A DNA stretch of 64,000 bases from Pseudomonas kribbensis (GTDB lineage: Bacteria; Pseudomonadota; Gammaproteobacteria; Pseudomonadales; Pseudomonadaceae), in assembly GCF_003352185.1 (NCBI RefSeq), contig NZ_CP029608.1, positions 2,666,001-2,730,000 of the forward strand, given 5' to 3'. The translations under genes were made by a program, and so were the position numbers. Positions 25,992 through 36,371 of the stretch are shown piece after piece. The notes beneath the pieces are model-generated. The model made no database searches. It saw only the letters and a list, made by a program, of their open reading frames with translations, and had not been told where the DNA came from. Each line of letters starts with the position of its first letter. The first letter of the stretch is position 1.

Positions 25992-28301
25992 ATGTCCAGG
26001 CACGATAGTGAATCGGATGCGTTTGTCGGGATAAACGACGGTTATGCGCACTTTCAACTATCTCGAGCGCTGACCGCCGCACGAGAAAACGACGCTGACC
26101 CACAAACGCTTGATCGGATCGAGCGTTGGCGACAGGTGGTCGGGCATCTCGTGCAGGGCAGCGCGCTGTATGGTTCACGCACACCGTTTGCGGATTTACC
26201 CGAATGGGTCACGTTGGAGGTGGCCACTGGCGGCTTTGCCACTGGCAAGCTTCTGGCCGGCGGCGAGTTAACGCTTTATGAGCGTCGGTTGGCTGCATTG
26301 ATCCCCGGAATTCGCGTCGGGTTTGAACGACTCGATTTAAATACCTGGCATCTTTCAGATGAAGGCGTTGGATCGCTTCAAGCGTATCTGGCGAAAGGGA
26401 ATTATCAAATCGATGTGCCGGAAGAGGCTGCGCTGCTGACAGTTGCCTGGTTTCTGAAGCACCAGCGCATCGAGGAAGCACGAACGCTGATCGAGCGGAT
26501 TGCACCTTTTTTCGAGCGGCTGCGTTTCTTTCCGACAGTCACTGACAAACAGCCGTTCTCGATGGCTGAAGTTGAGGTTTTCAATGTCGGTTACATCAGG
26601 CCGCGCCTTTCCAAATCAACTGCGCAACCGCGTCTGGCCGTTCAAAAGCACGTTGTCGAAAACAGTTTGCCTCTCTACGACGCAGCCATCTCGCTTTTCC
26701 TTCTGACCTATCAGGAAAGCTGGCCTTGCAGGTATTACCCTGAGGGTTGGTTCCAACGTGGAATTGCGCTTGGCGCACAGTTTGATAAGACATTTGAGTC
26801 TGATCCCCGCAGTGCTGGCTCCTCCATGAACCGGGTGGTGGAGTTGCATGCATTGCTCAAACAGTGCTCCTTTGATCCGGCATCGCTGACGGGGCGTCAA
26901 GTAGGACGTATCCGGAAGATTGTCGATGACTTTCTGGCCAAGCATGGCCATCCAGAATCCGAAGCACACTCCAAAAAGCGAGCAAGGCAACGTGATCACG
27001 TGAAAGCCTCGGCACATCATCTGATTGCCAAGGCTGTCTCCGCGCGTCTGGCGAATTATCCAGACTCTGAAGGTATCTCTGATTTTCCCCCTCTGTTGGA
27101 ACCCATCACCAGTGATGAGGCGAACCTGCATGCCGTAATGGTAGGAGACGCCGTTCCTCTCTCGGTTCGTCGACGCCTCGAACGCTGTCGCAAGGGAACC
27201 GTCGCGGAGTTGATTGACCAGGGAGTGATTACATCCGGAGATACGGTGGCGCGAGTACTGCCGACCATGACGGCGGAAATCTGTAGTGCGGGATATCGAG
27301 ACGCAACGCTGAGGACATTGTCTGTCGCTACGTACCGAGCTTTCAGGCGTCGACGCTCTTTGTTGCTATTGGATATGCAACGTCAGGTGAAAATCGGAGA
27401 TATTCCGTGGGTGTCTGCGCTTGAAAGTGAGTATGAGGCGAACGCATCTGCGGTCGAAGGCGCCAAACAGGCCCTGATCGAAGCGTCAGCACTGACACTA
27501 TCGGCGTTTCCACAAGCGATTATCCCGAACAAATTGCTTCAGGAATTTTCGTCCCTGGTTGAAACGGCGAAGCTGGATCTTCCAATCGTGGAGGAAGTCG
27601 CGGCAGACATTTTCATGGGCGCTTTCTCAAGTAAATTCGTGAAGTCCGCCAGACAATCAGCCCGTATGTTGACTGGATCGCTTTACGCCCGATATTACGA
27701 TATCGATACGGATCAGTTGGCAAACCTTCCCGACCCGCCGAAATCGAGGCGCACCAGATCGTATTGGCAACGTTCGACAAACAACAGCGATGCGCTGGCC
27801 CGACTGTGCACGCAGCGTGCAAATGTCGATATCGGTACTCGGCATCCTGCAACCAACGGCACCATTATCGAGCAGCAACAGATCGTGACAACACAGAACC
27901 TGGCAACGCTGTTTGGTGTGTTGGGACTGAGAGAGGTGTTACATGATCGCCTGAGTGCAATGGCACAGTCGTGCTTCGAATGGATTTGCCGTCGCCAACA
28001 AATTCAGATTCAGCTTTATCACGCACGTTTGGTCATGTTGAAAAATACGGCATATGCCTGGCGTCAGATGATGTTTTATTTGTCGATGCTGGATCCGGTT
28101 CAGTTGCAGAGTGCACTCAAGACCATTGAAATGCATTTCGCGGCTCAATCCAGTGAGTTTCGGGAAAGGTTTCTACCGGCCATGATCGGGTTGCGTATAG
28201 CAGCGTCCGGGCATCCGTTGACTGAGAGTCGCCAGAAACGCGAAGGCGGGAAGGTGTTTCTCGGATGGACCACGGAACGACACTGGCTGATGCCTTCCTG
28301 A
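25992..28301 (+). CDS. Large hypothetical protein downstream of the tRNA
   Basis: This 769-residue protein is not recognised. No signal peptide or membrane helix is visible and it looks mostly helical. The best-defined motif is EWVTLEVATGGFATG at about residues 71-85, followed by LLAGGEL. Basic segments lie at SKKRARQRDHVKAS (about 328-341) and AFRRRRSLLLL (about 450), compatible with nucleic-acid binding. The start has a good site (AAGGAAGA). It begins only 25 bases after the tRNA CCA, with no room for a separate promoter of usual form, so it is probably read from the tRNA promoter. A terminator follows its stop. By eye its A/T content is a little higher than that of its neighbours. Confidence 0.8.
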   Translation: MSRHDSESDAFVGINDGYAHFQLSRALTAARENDADPQTLDRIERWRQVVGHLVQGSALYGSRTPFADLPEWVTLEVATGGFATGKLLAGGELTLYERRLAALIPGIRVGFERLDLNTWHLSDEGVGSLQAYLAKGNYQIDVPEEAALLTVAWFLKHQRIEEARTLIERIAPFFERLRFFPTVTDKQPFSMAEVEVFNVGYIRPRLSKSTAQPRLAVQKHVVENSLPLYDAAISLFLLTYQESWPCRYYPEGWFQRGIALGAQFDKTFESDPRSAGSSMNRVVELHALLKQCSFDPASLTGRQVGRIRKIVDDFLAKHGHPESEAHSKKRARQRDHVKASAHHLIAKAVSARLANYPDSEGISDFPPLLEPITSDEANLHAVMVGDAVPLSVRRRLERCRKGTVAELIDQGVITSGDTVARVLPTMTAEICSAGYRDATLRTLSVATYRAFRRRRSLLLLDMQRQVKIGDIPWVSALESEYEANASAVEGAKQALIEASALTLSAFPQAIIPNKLLQEFSSLVETAKLDLPIVEEVAADIFMGAFSSKFVKSARQSARMLTGSLYARYYDIDTDQLANLPDPPKSRRTRSYWQRSTNNSDALARLCTQRANVDIGTRHPATNGTIIEQQQIVTTQNLATLFGVLGLREVLHDRLSAMAQSCFEWICRRQQIQIQLYHARLVMLKNTAYAWRQMMFYLSMLDPVQLQSALKTIEMHFAAQSSEFRERFLPAMIGLRIAASGHPLTESRQKREGGKVFLGWTTERHWLMPS

Positions 28302-28317
28302 AAATTTATCGCCAATC

Positions 28318-28347
28318 GAAAGGCCTGCCCTCAAAAACAGGCCTTTC
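28318..28347. terminator. Bidirectional terminator, right of Fic/tRNA block
   Basis: GAAAGGCCTG, loop CCCTCAAAAA, CAGGCCTTTC form a perfect 10-base stem followed by GCTTTTTC. It separates converging genes. It matches the hairpin at 24692-24722 over almost its entire length, including the loop. Confidence 0.88.
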
Positions 28348-28353
28348 GCTTTT

Positions 28354-29616
28354 TCAGAAACGATCCAGTCTGTAAGGCTCGACACTCGGCAGTTCCTCGC
28401 CCCGAGTCGCAGCCAGCGGCGAAACCATCCGCTCAACCATCTCCGCCGTCACCGCCGCCTGCGTCAGCCCCAAATGCTGATGCCCGAACGCGAGCAGCAC
28501 CTTGCCGTCGTTTGTCTGGTCGATGACCGGCAACGAGTCCGGCAGCGAAGGCCTGAATCCCATCCACGGTGTGGCCGCCTCAACACTCAACTCCTCACGA
28601 AACAACCCCTTGCTCAGTCGATGTAACTGCCAGGCCCGCGCCATGGTCGGCGGCGCCTCAAGTCCGGCGAACTCGACGGTGCCCGCCAGGCGCAAGCCTT
28701 CGGACATCGGCGTCATGATGAACTTGCGTTCCAGTGACGTGACGGGGAAGGGCAACCTGTTGTGCTCTTGAGGCAGCATCAGGTGATAACCGCGTTCGGT
28801 GTCCAGCGGTACTTTTTTGCCGGTCAGCGCTGCCGTCAGCCTGGCCGAGTGGGCACCGCAGGCGATCAGTACTCGACGGGCATTCAGGCTGCCGCTTCCG
28901 GTATTGATCGAAACGCCCTGTGCATTCAGTTGCCCGCCCTCGACCCGTTGCTTCACAAACTGCACGCCACTGGCCTTGGCAGCGCTGACCAGTTCGCACA
29001 CCACACGGTACGGATCGATGAAGTGCCCGGTGCTCGGGAAAAACAGTCCGCCCTGCAGGTGTTCGCTCAGTTGTGGCGCGCTGTCACGCACCGCAGCCGC
29101 TTGCCATAAATCGACCGGGACCTGTTGCTGACGCAAGCGTGCCTGCAACGCTTCAATGGTCGGGCGTGACTCGGGCCGTTCGAACACCAGCAGCGAACCT
29201 TCCACCTTCAGCAGATCAGGTCGCTGGATGTCATCGAGTAACCGGTGCCAGGCCTCCAGCGAACGCTCATTGAGCGCTCGCAGACCTGCCACGGTGCGCT
29301 GGAATGGCGCCGAGCGCAGATTCAGCAGCAGGCGAGTGAACCAGGGCAGGGCGCAGGGCAGGTATTTCCAGTCCAGGCGTAGCGGCCCCATCGGGTCCAT
29401 GAGCATGGCCGGCAAGCGCTTGAGGATCGACAGGTCGGCAATCGGAAACACCTGCTCGGTGGCCAGGTGCCCGGCATTGCCGAACGATGCGCCGTGGCCG
29501 GGCTCCTGGGGGTCGATCACGACCACCTGCAAACCCTGCCGCGCCAGACGCAGTGCGCAGGCAACGCCGATGATGCCGGCGCCGACCACGGCGATGTCAT
29601 GGGTGATGTTCGGCAT
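28354..29616 (-). CDS. lhpB: D-hydroxyproline dehydrogenase (FAD, DadA-like)
   Basis: The 420-residue flavoprotein has an N-terminal FAD motif (IAVVGAGIIGVACALRLARQG) and the C-terminal DAO/DadA fold (WMGFRPSLPDSLPVI, FGHQHLGLT). In hydroxyproline catabolism it oxidises cis-4-hydroxy-D-proline to pyrroline-4-hydroxy-2-carboxylate. The gene order (this gene, semialdehyde dehydrogenase, deaminase, epimerase, permease, AraC regulator) is that of the P. putida hydroxyproline cluster, which decides the substrate over general D-amino acids. It starts four bases after the upstream gene. Confidence 0.85.
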   Translation of the reverse strand: MPNITHDIAVVGAGIIGVACALRLARQGLQVVVIDPQEPGHGASFGNAGHLATEQVFPIADLSILKRLPAMLMDPMGPLRLDWKYLPCALPWFTRLLLNLRSAPFQRTVAGLRALNERSLEAWHRLLDDIQRPDLLKVEGSLLVFERPESRPTIEALQARLRQQQVPVDLWQAAAVRDSAPQLSEHLQGGLFFPSTGHFIDPYRVVCELVSAAKASGVQFVKQRVEGGQLNAQGVSINTGSGSLNARRVLIACGAHSARLTAALTGKKVPLDTERGYHLMLPQEHNRLPFPVTSLERKFIMTPMSEGLRLAGTVEFAGLEAPPTMARAWQLHRLSKGLFREELSVEAATPWMGFRPSLPDSLPVIDQTNDGKVLLAFGHQHLGLTQAAVTAEMVERMVSPLAATRGEELPSVEPYRLDRF

Positions 29617-29620
29617 GGTT

Positions 29621-31198
29621 TCAGGCTTCCCTCTGGCCATCGAGCAGGCGTCGCAGCGCCAGTGGGTTGGCCTGTTTGAGTGCGGTGGGCAGCAAGGCGT
29701 CGGGGAAATCCTGATAGCAGACCGGGCGCAGGAAGCGCTGGATGGCGGCAGTGCCGACCGACGTGGTGCGCGGATCGGACGTGGCCGGGAACGGTCCGCC
29801 ATGCACCATCGCATCGCAGACTTCGACACCGGTTGGCCAGCCGTTGACCAGCAAGCGTCCGGCCTTGCGTTCGAGCGTCGGCAGCAGTGAACGGGCCTGA
29901 TCCAGATCCTCGTCATCCAGATGCAGCGTGGCGGTCAGTTGACCTTCCAGATGCTCCAGAACCTCACGGACCTCTTCGTGGCCGGCGCATTGCACGACCA
30001 GCGACGCCGCGCCAAACGCCTCGGCTTGGAGTGCGTGATCGGCGAGAAAATCCGCAGCATCGGCGACAAAGATATGGGCCTGACCCTGGTTCGGAGCGGT
30101 TCCTCTCTGCCCGACCGCTGCAAGGCGTGCGCGCGGATTTTCCGCCAGTGCGTTCACGCTGGACTCGTAGGCATTGAAGATGCCGGGCGTGAGCATGGTC
30201 TGGGCCGGGCTGCGCTGGATGAGCTCGGCGGCGGCACCAATGAAGGTGTCCAGCGCCGGTCCCTTGAGGGCGATTACCAGGCCGGGATTGGTGCAGAACT
30301 GTCCGGCGCCCAGCGTGAGCGAGGAGACAAATCCTTCGGCCAGCGCTTGCGAACGATTGCGCAACGCAGCGGGAAACAGCAGCACCGGGTTGATCGAACT
30401 CATTTCCGCATACACCGGAATCGGTTCGGGGCGAGCCTGGGCCGCTTTGATCAACGCGAGCCCGCCGCTGCGCGAACCGGTGAAGCCGACGGCTTTGATA
30501 CGTGGATCGCTGACCAGCGCAATGCCGACTTCACGTCCGGAACCGTACAGCAACGAGAAAACACCCTCAGGCAGACCGCAGGCCTTGACCGCCCGAGCCA
30601 CGGCGCGGCCGACCAGTTCGCTGGTGCCGGGGTGGGCGCCGTGGGCCTTGACGATCACCGGGCAACCGGCGGCCAGTGCCGAAGCGGTATCGCCGCCGGC
30701 GACGGAGAACGCCAATGGAAAATTGCTCGCGCCGAACACCGCCACCGGCCCCAGCGCAATCTGGCGCTGACGCAGATCCGAGCGCGGCAGCGGCTGGCGC
30801 TGCGGTTGTGCGCTGTCGACGCGCACATCCAGCCATTCGCCGGCGCGTACGGTGCGGGCGAAAAGGCGCAATTGCTGACAGGTACGCCCACGTTCGCCCA
30901 GCAGACGAGGGCGCGGCAGGCCGGTTTCGGCCATGGCGCGGTCGATCAACTCATCGCCGAGGGCTTCGATCTCGTGGGCGATGGTTTCGATAAATTCGGC
31001 GCGTGCTTCCAGCGCTGTTTCCCGATAGCGGTCGAACGCGGCCCAGGCCAGCGCGCAGGCTTGTTCGACATGCTCGGCGGAGCCGCCAGCGTAAGCGGGC
31101 TCCAGCAGCGCGTCGGTGGCCGGGTTGATTCCCTGAATGATCTCGCGATCACCCGGGATAGTTTGCTGACCGATCAGCAGTTTGCCCGTAAGAGACAT
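29621..31198 (-). CDS. Alpha-ketoglutaric semialdehyde dehydrogenase
   Basis: The 525-residue aldehyde dehydrogenase oxidises 2,5-dioxopentanoate to 2-oxoglutarate, the last step of hydroxyproline breakdown. It has [17 protein letters not shown] as nucleotide site, the Glu in [11 protein letters not shown] and the catalytic Cys in [10 protein letters not shown]. These are the features of the KGSADH type III group. It lies between the deaminase and the dehydrogenase in one minus-strand operon. Confidence 0.9.
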   Translation of the reverse strand: MSLTGKLLIGQQTIPGDREIIQGINPATDALLEPAYAGGSAEHVEQACALAWAAFDRYRETALEARAEFIETIAHEIEALGDELIDRAMAETGLPRPRLLGERGRTCQQLRLFARTVRAGEWLDVRVDSAQPQRQPLPRSDLRQRQIALGPVAVFGASNFPLAFSVAGGDTASALAAGCPVIVKAHGAHPGTSELVGRAVARAVKACGLPEGVFSLLYGSGREVGIALVSDPRIKAVGFTGSRSGGLALIKAAQARPEPIPVYAEMSSINPVLLFPAALRNRSQALAEGFVSSLTLGAGQFCTNPGLVIALKGPALDTFIGAAAELIQRSPAQTMLTPGIFNAYESSVNALAENPRARLAAVGQRGTAPNQGQAHIFVADAADFLADHALQAEAFGAASLVVQCAGHEEVREVLEHLEGQLTATLHLDDEDLDQARSLLPTLERKAGRLLVNGWPTGVEVCDAMVHGGPFPATSDPRTTSVGTAAIQRFLRPVCYQDFPDALLPTALKQANPLALRRLLDGQREA

Positions 31199-31266
31199 GG
31201 CATGTTCCTGAAAAAGAATGAAGGCCCGCCGCAGGTGTCGGCAGCGGGCTGAAGCGCAGCGGCCGG

Positions 31267-32214
31267 TCAGGCGAAGTTCTGTTCCGCCGACCAGTTTTCG
31301 TACCAGTGACGGAACAGCGCGTACTGGGCTTCCGCGTAGCGGCGTTGGGAGTCGCTGAGGGCGTCGGTCTCGTTGAAGTGCAGGGTGTATTCCTTGTCGC
31401 CGTTGAGCACCATCAGGTGTTTGTAATACAGCACCAGATCCGTGCCTTCATCGAAGGACGACAGCACCGCCAGCGCCGATTCCAGCTCCCGCGCCTGACG
31501 CCGGGCTTTGGCGTCACCCTTGGCCGCCTGCTTGCTCAGGGCTACCAGTTGCAGCACTTCGCGGGGCAGGGCGTTGCCGATGCCGGTGATCGCGCCGGTG
31601 GCGTTGCAGTTGACGAAGCCGTGCACGACCTGGGTGTCGACACCCACCATCAGCGTCACGTCATCGTCCTTGGAGGTGATGTTTTCAGCGGCGTAGCGCA
31701 GGTCGGCGCCACCACCGAACTCCTTGAAGCCGATCAGGTTCGGGTACTCGCGGCGCAGTTCGAAGAACAGGTCGGCGCGGGTCGCGAAGCCGTAGTAAGG
31801 GCTGTTGTAGATCACTGCCGGCAAGTTCGGCGCGGCCTGCAGAATCGCGGCAAAGTGCGCCTTTTGCGCGGCGAGCGAAGAGCCACGGGACAGCACCCGT
31901 GGAATCACCATCAAACCCTGAGCTCCGACTTTTGCGGCATGGGCCGCATGGGACACCGCTTCACGAGTGTTGATGGCTCCCGTTCCAACGATGGTCGGAA
32001 TCCCTGCCGCCACCAGCCGCGCCACGCCTTCCTGACGCTCGGCTTCGGTGAGCAGCGGCCAGTCACCCATGGAGCCGCAATACACGACAGCGCTCATGCC
32101 GATATCGATCAGCTCGCGACCCTTGGCCACCAACGCATCGAAGTCCGGTTTGCGTGCGGCGGTGCACGGGGTCATCAGGGCGGGCATGCAGCCGGTGAAG
32201 ATGTTGTCGCTCAT
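31267..32214 (-). CDS. lhpC: Pyrroline-4-hydroxy-2-carboxylate deaminase (DHDPS family)
   Basis: The 315-residue TIM-barrel protein of the dihydrodipicolinate synthase/N-acetylneuraminate lyase family converts Pyr4H2C to 2,5-dioxopentanoate and ammonia. The Tyr of [10 protein letters not shown] and the Schiff-base Lys of [10 protein letters not shown] are in the expected places (about 138-168). The start at 32214 has an AAGGAG site. Operon position between semialdehyde dehydrogenase and epimerase fixes the function. Confidence 0.88.
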   Translation of the reverse strand: MSDNIFTGCMPALMTPCTAARKPDFDALVAKGRELIDIGMSAVVYCGSMGDWPLLTEAERQEGVARLVAAGIPTIVGTGAINTREAVSHAAHAAKVGAQGLMVIPRVLSRGSSLAAQKAHFAAILQAAPNLPAVIYNSPYYGFATRADLFFELRREYPNLIGFKEFGGGADLRYAAENITSKDDDVTLMVGVDTQVVHGFVNCNATGAITGIGNALPREVLQLVALSKQAAKGDAKARRQARELESALAVLSSFDEGTDLVLYYKHLMVLNGDKEYTLHFNETDALSDSQRRYAEAQYALFRHWYENWSAEQNFA

Positions 32215-32269
32215 TATTGTTCTCCTTGGAACGGTCATTCGGATTGGATTGAAAAAGCAGCGCAGCGGC

Positions 32270-33196
32270 TCAGATGCCCCACGCGAACGGATCTTCTTCG
32301 TCGATCAGCAGCGTGCTGTCGGCGGTCATGTAGGCGCGGCCGGTGATGAACGGGCGCACGCGATCACCTTCCCATTCGAAGCGACCTTCGAACTGGCTGC
32401 CGGTGATGCTGGCTTGTACCCAGCGCTGGCCGGGTTGAAGTTTTTCGTCGGCGGCCAGGCAGGCGAGCTTGGCGCTGGTGCCGGTGCCGCACGGCGAGCG
32501 GTCGTAGGCTTTACCGGGGCACATGACGAAGTTGCGGCTGTCGGCATGATCGTCATCGGCGAACAGTTCGACGTGGTCGATGATTGCGCCGTCCTCGCCA
32601 TTGATGCCTTGGTCCTCAAGAGCCTTGAGCATTTTCCAGGTGAAGTCGGTCAGGGTTTCGACGTTGTCCATCGTCAGCGTCTGGCCGTGCTCCGACACCA
32701 GGAAAAACCAGTTGCCGCCGTAGGCAACGTCACCGAGGAAACGCCCGTATCCCGGCACTTCGACCGCTACTTGTTTGCGCAATCGATAAGCCGGTACGTT
32801 GCCCAGGGTCACGGCGCCGTCCTCATGCAACGTCGCGCTGACCGGACCGACTGGCGTGTCGATCTTGTGCACGCCCGGGGCGATCAGCCCCAGATGCTGC
32901 AAGGAGGCGATCAGGCCGATGGTGCCGTGGCCGCACATGCCCAGGTAGCCGGCGTTGTTGAAGAAAATCACCCCGCAGGTGGCGTCCGGCGACACCGGCT
33001 CGCAATACAGCGCGCCCACCAGCACATCGTTGCCACGTGGTTCCAGCAGGCAGGCCCGGCGCCAGAGGTCGTGCTGGTTGCGCAGGGCATCGCGCTTTTC
33101 GGCCATGGTGTTGCCGGGAAGATCGGGGAAACCCTTCATCACCAGACGCGTGGGTTCACCGCCGGTGTGGGAATCTATGACGTGTACGCGTTTCAT
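32270..33196 (-). CDS. 4-hydroxyproline 2-epimerase
   Basis: The 308-residue enzyme of the proline racemase family interconverts trans-4-hydroxy-L-proline and cis-4-hydroxy-D-proline. The two catalytic cysteines are visible: MCGHGTIG near residue 88 and PCGTGTSAK near residue 236. The second Cys rules out the trans-3-hydroxyproline dehydratases, in which it is Thr. [11 protein letters not shown] at the N-terminus is the family opening. Confidence 0.93.
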   Translation of the reverse strand: MKRVHVIDSHTGGEPTRLVMKGFPDLPGNTMAEKRDALRNQHDLWRRACLLEPRGNDVLVGALYCEPVSPDATCGVIFFNNAGYLGMCGHGTIGLIASLQHLGLIAPGVHKIDTPVGPVSATLHEDGAVTLGNVPAYRLRKQVAVEVPGYGRFLGDVAYGGNWFFLVSEHGQTLTMDNVETLTDFTWKMLKALEDQGINGEDGAIIDHVELFADDDHADSRNFVMCPGKAYDRSPCGTGTSAKLACLAADEKLQPGQRWVQASITGSQFEGRFEWEGDRVRPFITGRAYMTADSTLLIDEEDPFAWGI

Positions 33197-33218
33197 GTTC
33201 GTGTCCCTTCAAGAGGTT

Positions 33219-34850
33219 TCAATAAGCGCCGGCAGCGCGCGGGTTGGCAGCGGAGGACGAGGACGTCGAAGCGACTTCGCTTTCATCCTCTTCGGACTCC
33301 AGACGCAGCAGGTGCGACGGCACACCGGTGGCGGCGCCCCAGTAGTAGATGCCGGTGGCGAAAGCGGCGACGACCAGCGTGTCGAAAGGGTGGGCGAGGA
33401 TGCCGAGGCCACCGAATGTGCCGAGTTTCGACAGGACGATGGTCACGGCGTAGAAGGCGATCAGCCACGCGGATGAGCGCACTTGATGGGCAAGGCTCAG
33501 GTGGCGGGTCGGTACGAAACGACCACACAGCAGGTACACGACAAACATCAGGATCTGCAGGCCGAGCAGCCAGGACACGGTGTCCCAGCCCGACCAGTAG
33601 ACGATCAGCGCGGCGATGATGAACGACACCGGGCCCAGCACGCCCATGCACTTGACCCGGAACGGGCGCGGCATGTCGGGCGCATTGCGACGCAGTGCTG
33701 CGACGGTTACCGGGGCTACGGCGTAGCTCAACACCAGTGCGGCGGACACCACGTTGATCAGCGCTTCCCAGGACGGGAACGGCAGGGTCCAGAACACCGA
33801 CAGGGCGAAGGTCAACCACAGCGCCGGGCGCGGGATGCCGGACTTTTCATCGATGCGGGTGAAGACCTTGAAGAAGGTGCCGGTCTGCGCCCAGCCGTAG
33901 ATCACGCGAGGCGTGGCGTTCATGTAGATATTGCCGCAGCCGCTGGGCGAGATCACCGCGTCCGCGACAACCAGATAAGCCAGCCAACCCACGCCGAGCG
34001 CCAGAGCGATATCGCGATACGGCAGGGCGAATTCCTTGGAAACCCCGGCCCAGCCATTGGCGAGCAACTCGGTCGGGATGCCGCCGAGGAACGCGGTTTG
34101 CAGCAACACATAGATCGCGGTGGACAGCAGCACCGACAGGATCAGTGCAATCGGAATGGTGCGCTGCGGATTTTTCACTTCGCTGGCCACCGAGATGATC
34201 GGGGTCAGGCCGAGGTAGGCGAAGATCACGCCGCCGGCGGAAACGGCCATCTCGATGCCCGAGAGCCCGAAGGGTGCGAAACCCTGAATCTGAAAGTTCT
34301 CCGGTTTGAAGAAGGTGAACAGCACACCGATTACCAGCAGCGGCACGATGAACTTGAACACGCTCACCAGATTGTTGGCCTTGGCGAAGGTTTTCACGCT
34401 GCGGTAGTTGAGCAGGAAGAACACGCAGAGCAGGCCGAACTGCACCAGCCAGCCCAGCACCGTCGGATCACCGCTGCCGGCCTTGGTCAGGCCGGGAAAC
34501 CACGCCGCCGCATATTGGCGCGAGGCAACCACTTCGATCGCCACCAGACTGGAAAACGCGATCAGCGTGATAAAGCCCATCAGATAACCGAGCAGCGGCC
34601 CGTGGCTGTAGACCGGGTAGCGAACCACACCGCCGGCCCGGGGCAGCGCGGCGCCCAGTTCGCAGTAGACGATGCCCAGCAACAACACGGCGAAACCGCC
34701 CAGCAGCCAGGAAAAAATCCCCGCCGGCCCGGCAATCGCGGAAACGTGACTGGCCGCGAACAGCCACCCCGAACCGAAGATCGCTCCGAGCCCGATAAAC
34801 GTGAGGTCGATCAATGAAAGCTGTTTTTTGAACTTGCCTTGGCCTGACAT
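33219..34850 (-). CDS. APC-family amino acid permease (probable hydroxyproline uptake)
   Basis: The 543-residue protein has about 12-14 membrane helices and the APC-superfamily opening LSLIDLTFIGLGAIFGSGWL. It closes with a cytoplasmic acidic/Ser-rich tail (EDESEVASTSSSSAA). The start at 34850 gives the family N-terminus and has AAGAAGGCG ahead. Its place at the head of the hydroxyproline genes suggests it imports hydroxyproline. Confidence 0.87.
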   Translation of the reverse strand: MSGQGKFKKQLSLIDLTFIGLGAIFGSGWLFAASHVSAIAGPAGIFSWLLGGFAVLLLGIVYCELGAALPRAGGVVRYPVYSHGPLLGYLMGFITLIAFSSLVAIEVVASRQYAAAWFPGLTKAGSGDPTVLGWLVQFGLLCVFFLLNYRSVKTFAKANNLVSVFKFIVPLLVIGVLFTFFKPENFQIQGFAPFGLSGIEMAVSAGGVIFAYLGLTPIISVASEVKNPQRTIPIALILSVLLSTAIYVLLQTAFLGGIPTELLANGWAGVSKEFALPYRDIALALGVGWLAYLVVADAVISPSGCGNIYMNATPRVIYGWAQTGTFFKVFTRIDEKSGIPRPALWLTFALSVFWTLPFPSWEALINVVSAALVLSYAVAPVTVAALRRNAPDMPRPFRVKCMGVLGPVSFIIAALIVYWSGWDTVSWLLGLQILMFVVYLLCGRFVPTRHLSLAHQVRSSAWLIAFYAVTIVLSKLGTFGGLGILAHPFDTLVVAAFATGIYYWGAATGVPSHLLRLESEEDESEVASTSSSSAANPRAAGAY

Positions 34851-35085
34851 GGCGTCGCCTTCTTGTGAGTTATTGGATAGGCAGGTGTATGTCACTGGGA
34901 CGGGCCAACATTGAACTCATCGGTGGTCGGGCGATTGATGTTTTGCGCAAGCCTGGATGACGAAATCAGCACAATTGCGCTGAACGACGGCAGGCCTCGA
35001 CAGGCCGTGGACGTTGCTGCACTCTGCACGCGAACGCCGTATGGCGGGCCGCTGGCCGATTCACCCGCGAAGGAAGACACCGACG

Positions 35086-35856
35086 ATGCAGAACGCATTT
35101 GCGCGCCTGTGCGAGGGCGATGAACACAATCGCCCCCAGACCCTCGAAGCCTTGGTGGCAGGCGTTGCTGCGCTGTTACCGATGCTGGACGTGATCCCGA
35201 ATGCGGTGATTTTCATCAAGGATCCGGACGCGCGTTACGTCCTGGCCAACCGCACCTTGGTGCAGCGCTGCGGGTTGAAAGACCTGAAGCCGTTGCTCGG
35301 CAAAACCAGTGCGCAGGTGTTTCCCGCGCAATTGGGGCCGGGTTACACCGAGCAGGATCGGCGGGTGCTGGAAGAAGGGTGGGTGCTGGAGGATCAGCTG
35401 GAATTGCATCTGTACGGCAGTCGTGAACCGGGCTGGTGCCTGACCCATAAGCGACCGCTGTACAACCGCGATGGCGCGATCATCGGTCTGGCGGGGATTT
35501 CGGTGGACCTGCAATCGGCCAGCGAGACGCATCCGGCCTTCGAACGTCTGGCCGCCGTCGACGAGCACATTCGAACGCATTTCAATCGGCGGGTGGCGCT
35601 GGGCGAGCTGACCCGGATCGCCGGTATTTCCGTGGCGCAGCTGGAGCGCTACTGCAAGCGCGTGTTCCACCTGACGCCACGGCAGATGATCCAGAAAGTA
35701 CGGCTGGAACACGCCCATCGCTTGTTGCACACCGACCTGCCGATCACCGAAGTCGCCCTGCAGTGCGGCTACACCGACCACAGCGCCTTCACCCGCCAAT
35801 TCAAGGCCTCGACCGGCTTCACGCCGCGTCAGTACCGGCAGGCGACGGAGCAATGA
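35086..35856 (+). CDS. PAS-AraC regulator of the hydroxyproline cluster
   Basis: The 256-residue protein has an N-terminal PAS domain (about 30-140; MLDVIPNAVIFIKDPDARYVLANRTL) and a C-terminal AraC HTH (about 155-254; ITEVALQCGYTDHSAFTRQFKASTGFTP). It is divergent from the permease. The same regulator type sits at this place in the P. putida cluster, so it is very likely the hydroxyproline-responsive activator. The start at 35086 has AAGGAAG upstream. Confidence 0.85.
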   Translation: MQNAFARLCEGDEHNRPQTLEALVAGVAALLPMLDVIPNAVIFIKDPDARYVLANRTLVQRCGLKDLKPLLGKTSAQVFPAQLGPGYTEQDRRVLEEGWVLEDQLELHLYGSREPGWCLTHKRPLYNRDGAIIGLAGISVDLQSASETHPAFERLAAVDEHIRTHFNRRVALGELTRIAGISVAQLERYCKRVFHLTPRQMIQKVRLEHAHRLLHTDLPITEVALQCGYTDHSAFTRQFKASTGFTPRQYRQATEQ

Positions 35857-35920
35857 ACGGTTCCCGGGTCATTGCGGATAAACTGAGCCCGTCAGTCTCA
35901 AGTTGCGCAGGTAAAACAAG

Positions 35921-36190
35921 ATGAACCGGATACAGATACGCCATTGCGCGTATTTTCTTTGCGCGATCATGCTGACGTTGACGATGGCCTGCTCCAGCAA
36001 GGCTCGATACGCGACTGTGGGTGATCGCTGCTATGCCAAAGCGGTGCCGACAATGGGCGAGGGTGGCCTGGCCTGGGGACAGACCCTGGGCCAGGCACAG
36101 AAAAAATCCATGGATAACTGCATGCGCTACGCAAGCCGCTCCGGCGGTACGCCCGGTACCTGCCAGGTGGTGTTGGCCAAGTGCAAGTGA
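35921..36190 (+). CDS. Small lipoprotein, unknown function
   Basis: An 89-residue protein with a signal peptide ending in the lipobox LTMAC (Cys about residue 24), giving a mature part of about 65 residues. The mature chain has four Cys (YATVGDRCYAK, MDNCMRY, GTCQVV, AKCK) that could form two disulfides. The pattern GGLAWGQTLGQAQKKSMDNC resembles DUF4189-type segments. Function unknown. Confidence 0.7.
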   Translation: MNRIQIRHCAYFLCAIMLTLTMACSSKARYATVGDRCYAKAVPTMGEGGLAWGQTLGQAQKKSMDNCMRYASRSGGTPGTCQVVLAKCK

Positions 36191-36371
36191 ATACCCCAGT
36201 CATACCGGTATATCTGATTTCACATAAGCAACATGTTCTTCACGACATGGGCGAGGCCGACGCGAATCTCTAGCATGGATTTCGCACTCGTCGTCCGCAG
36301 GCCAACAACACATCCAACAGCCTGCGGATGCGCACCCCTTCGGTGCCTTTTCCACGTCAAGGAGAACTCAC

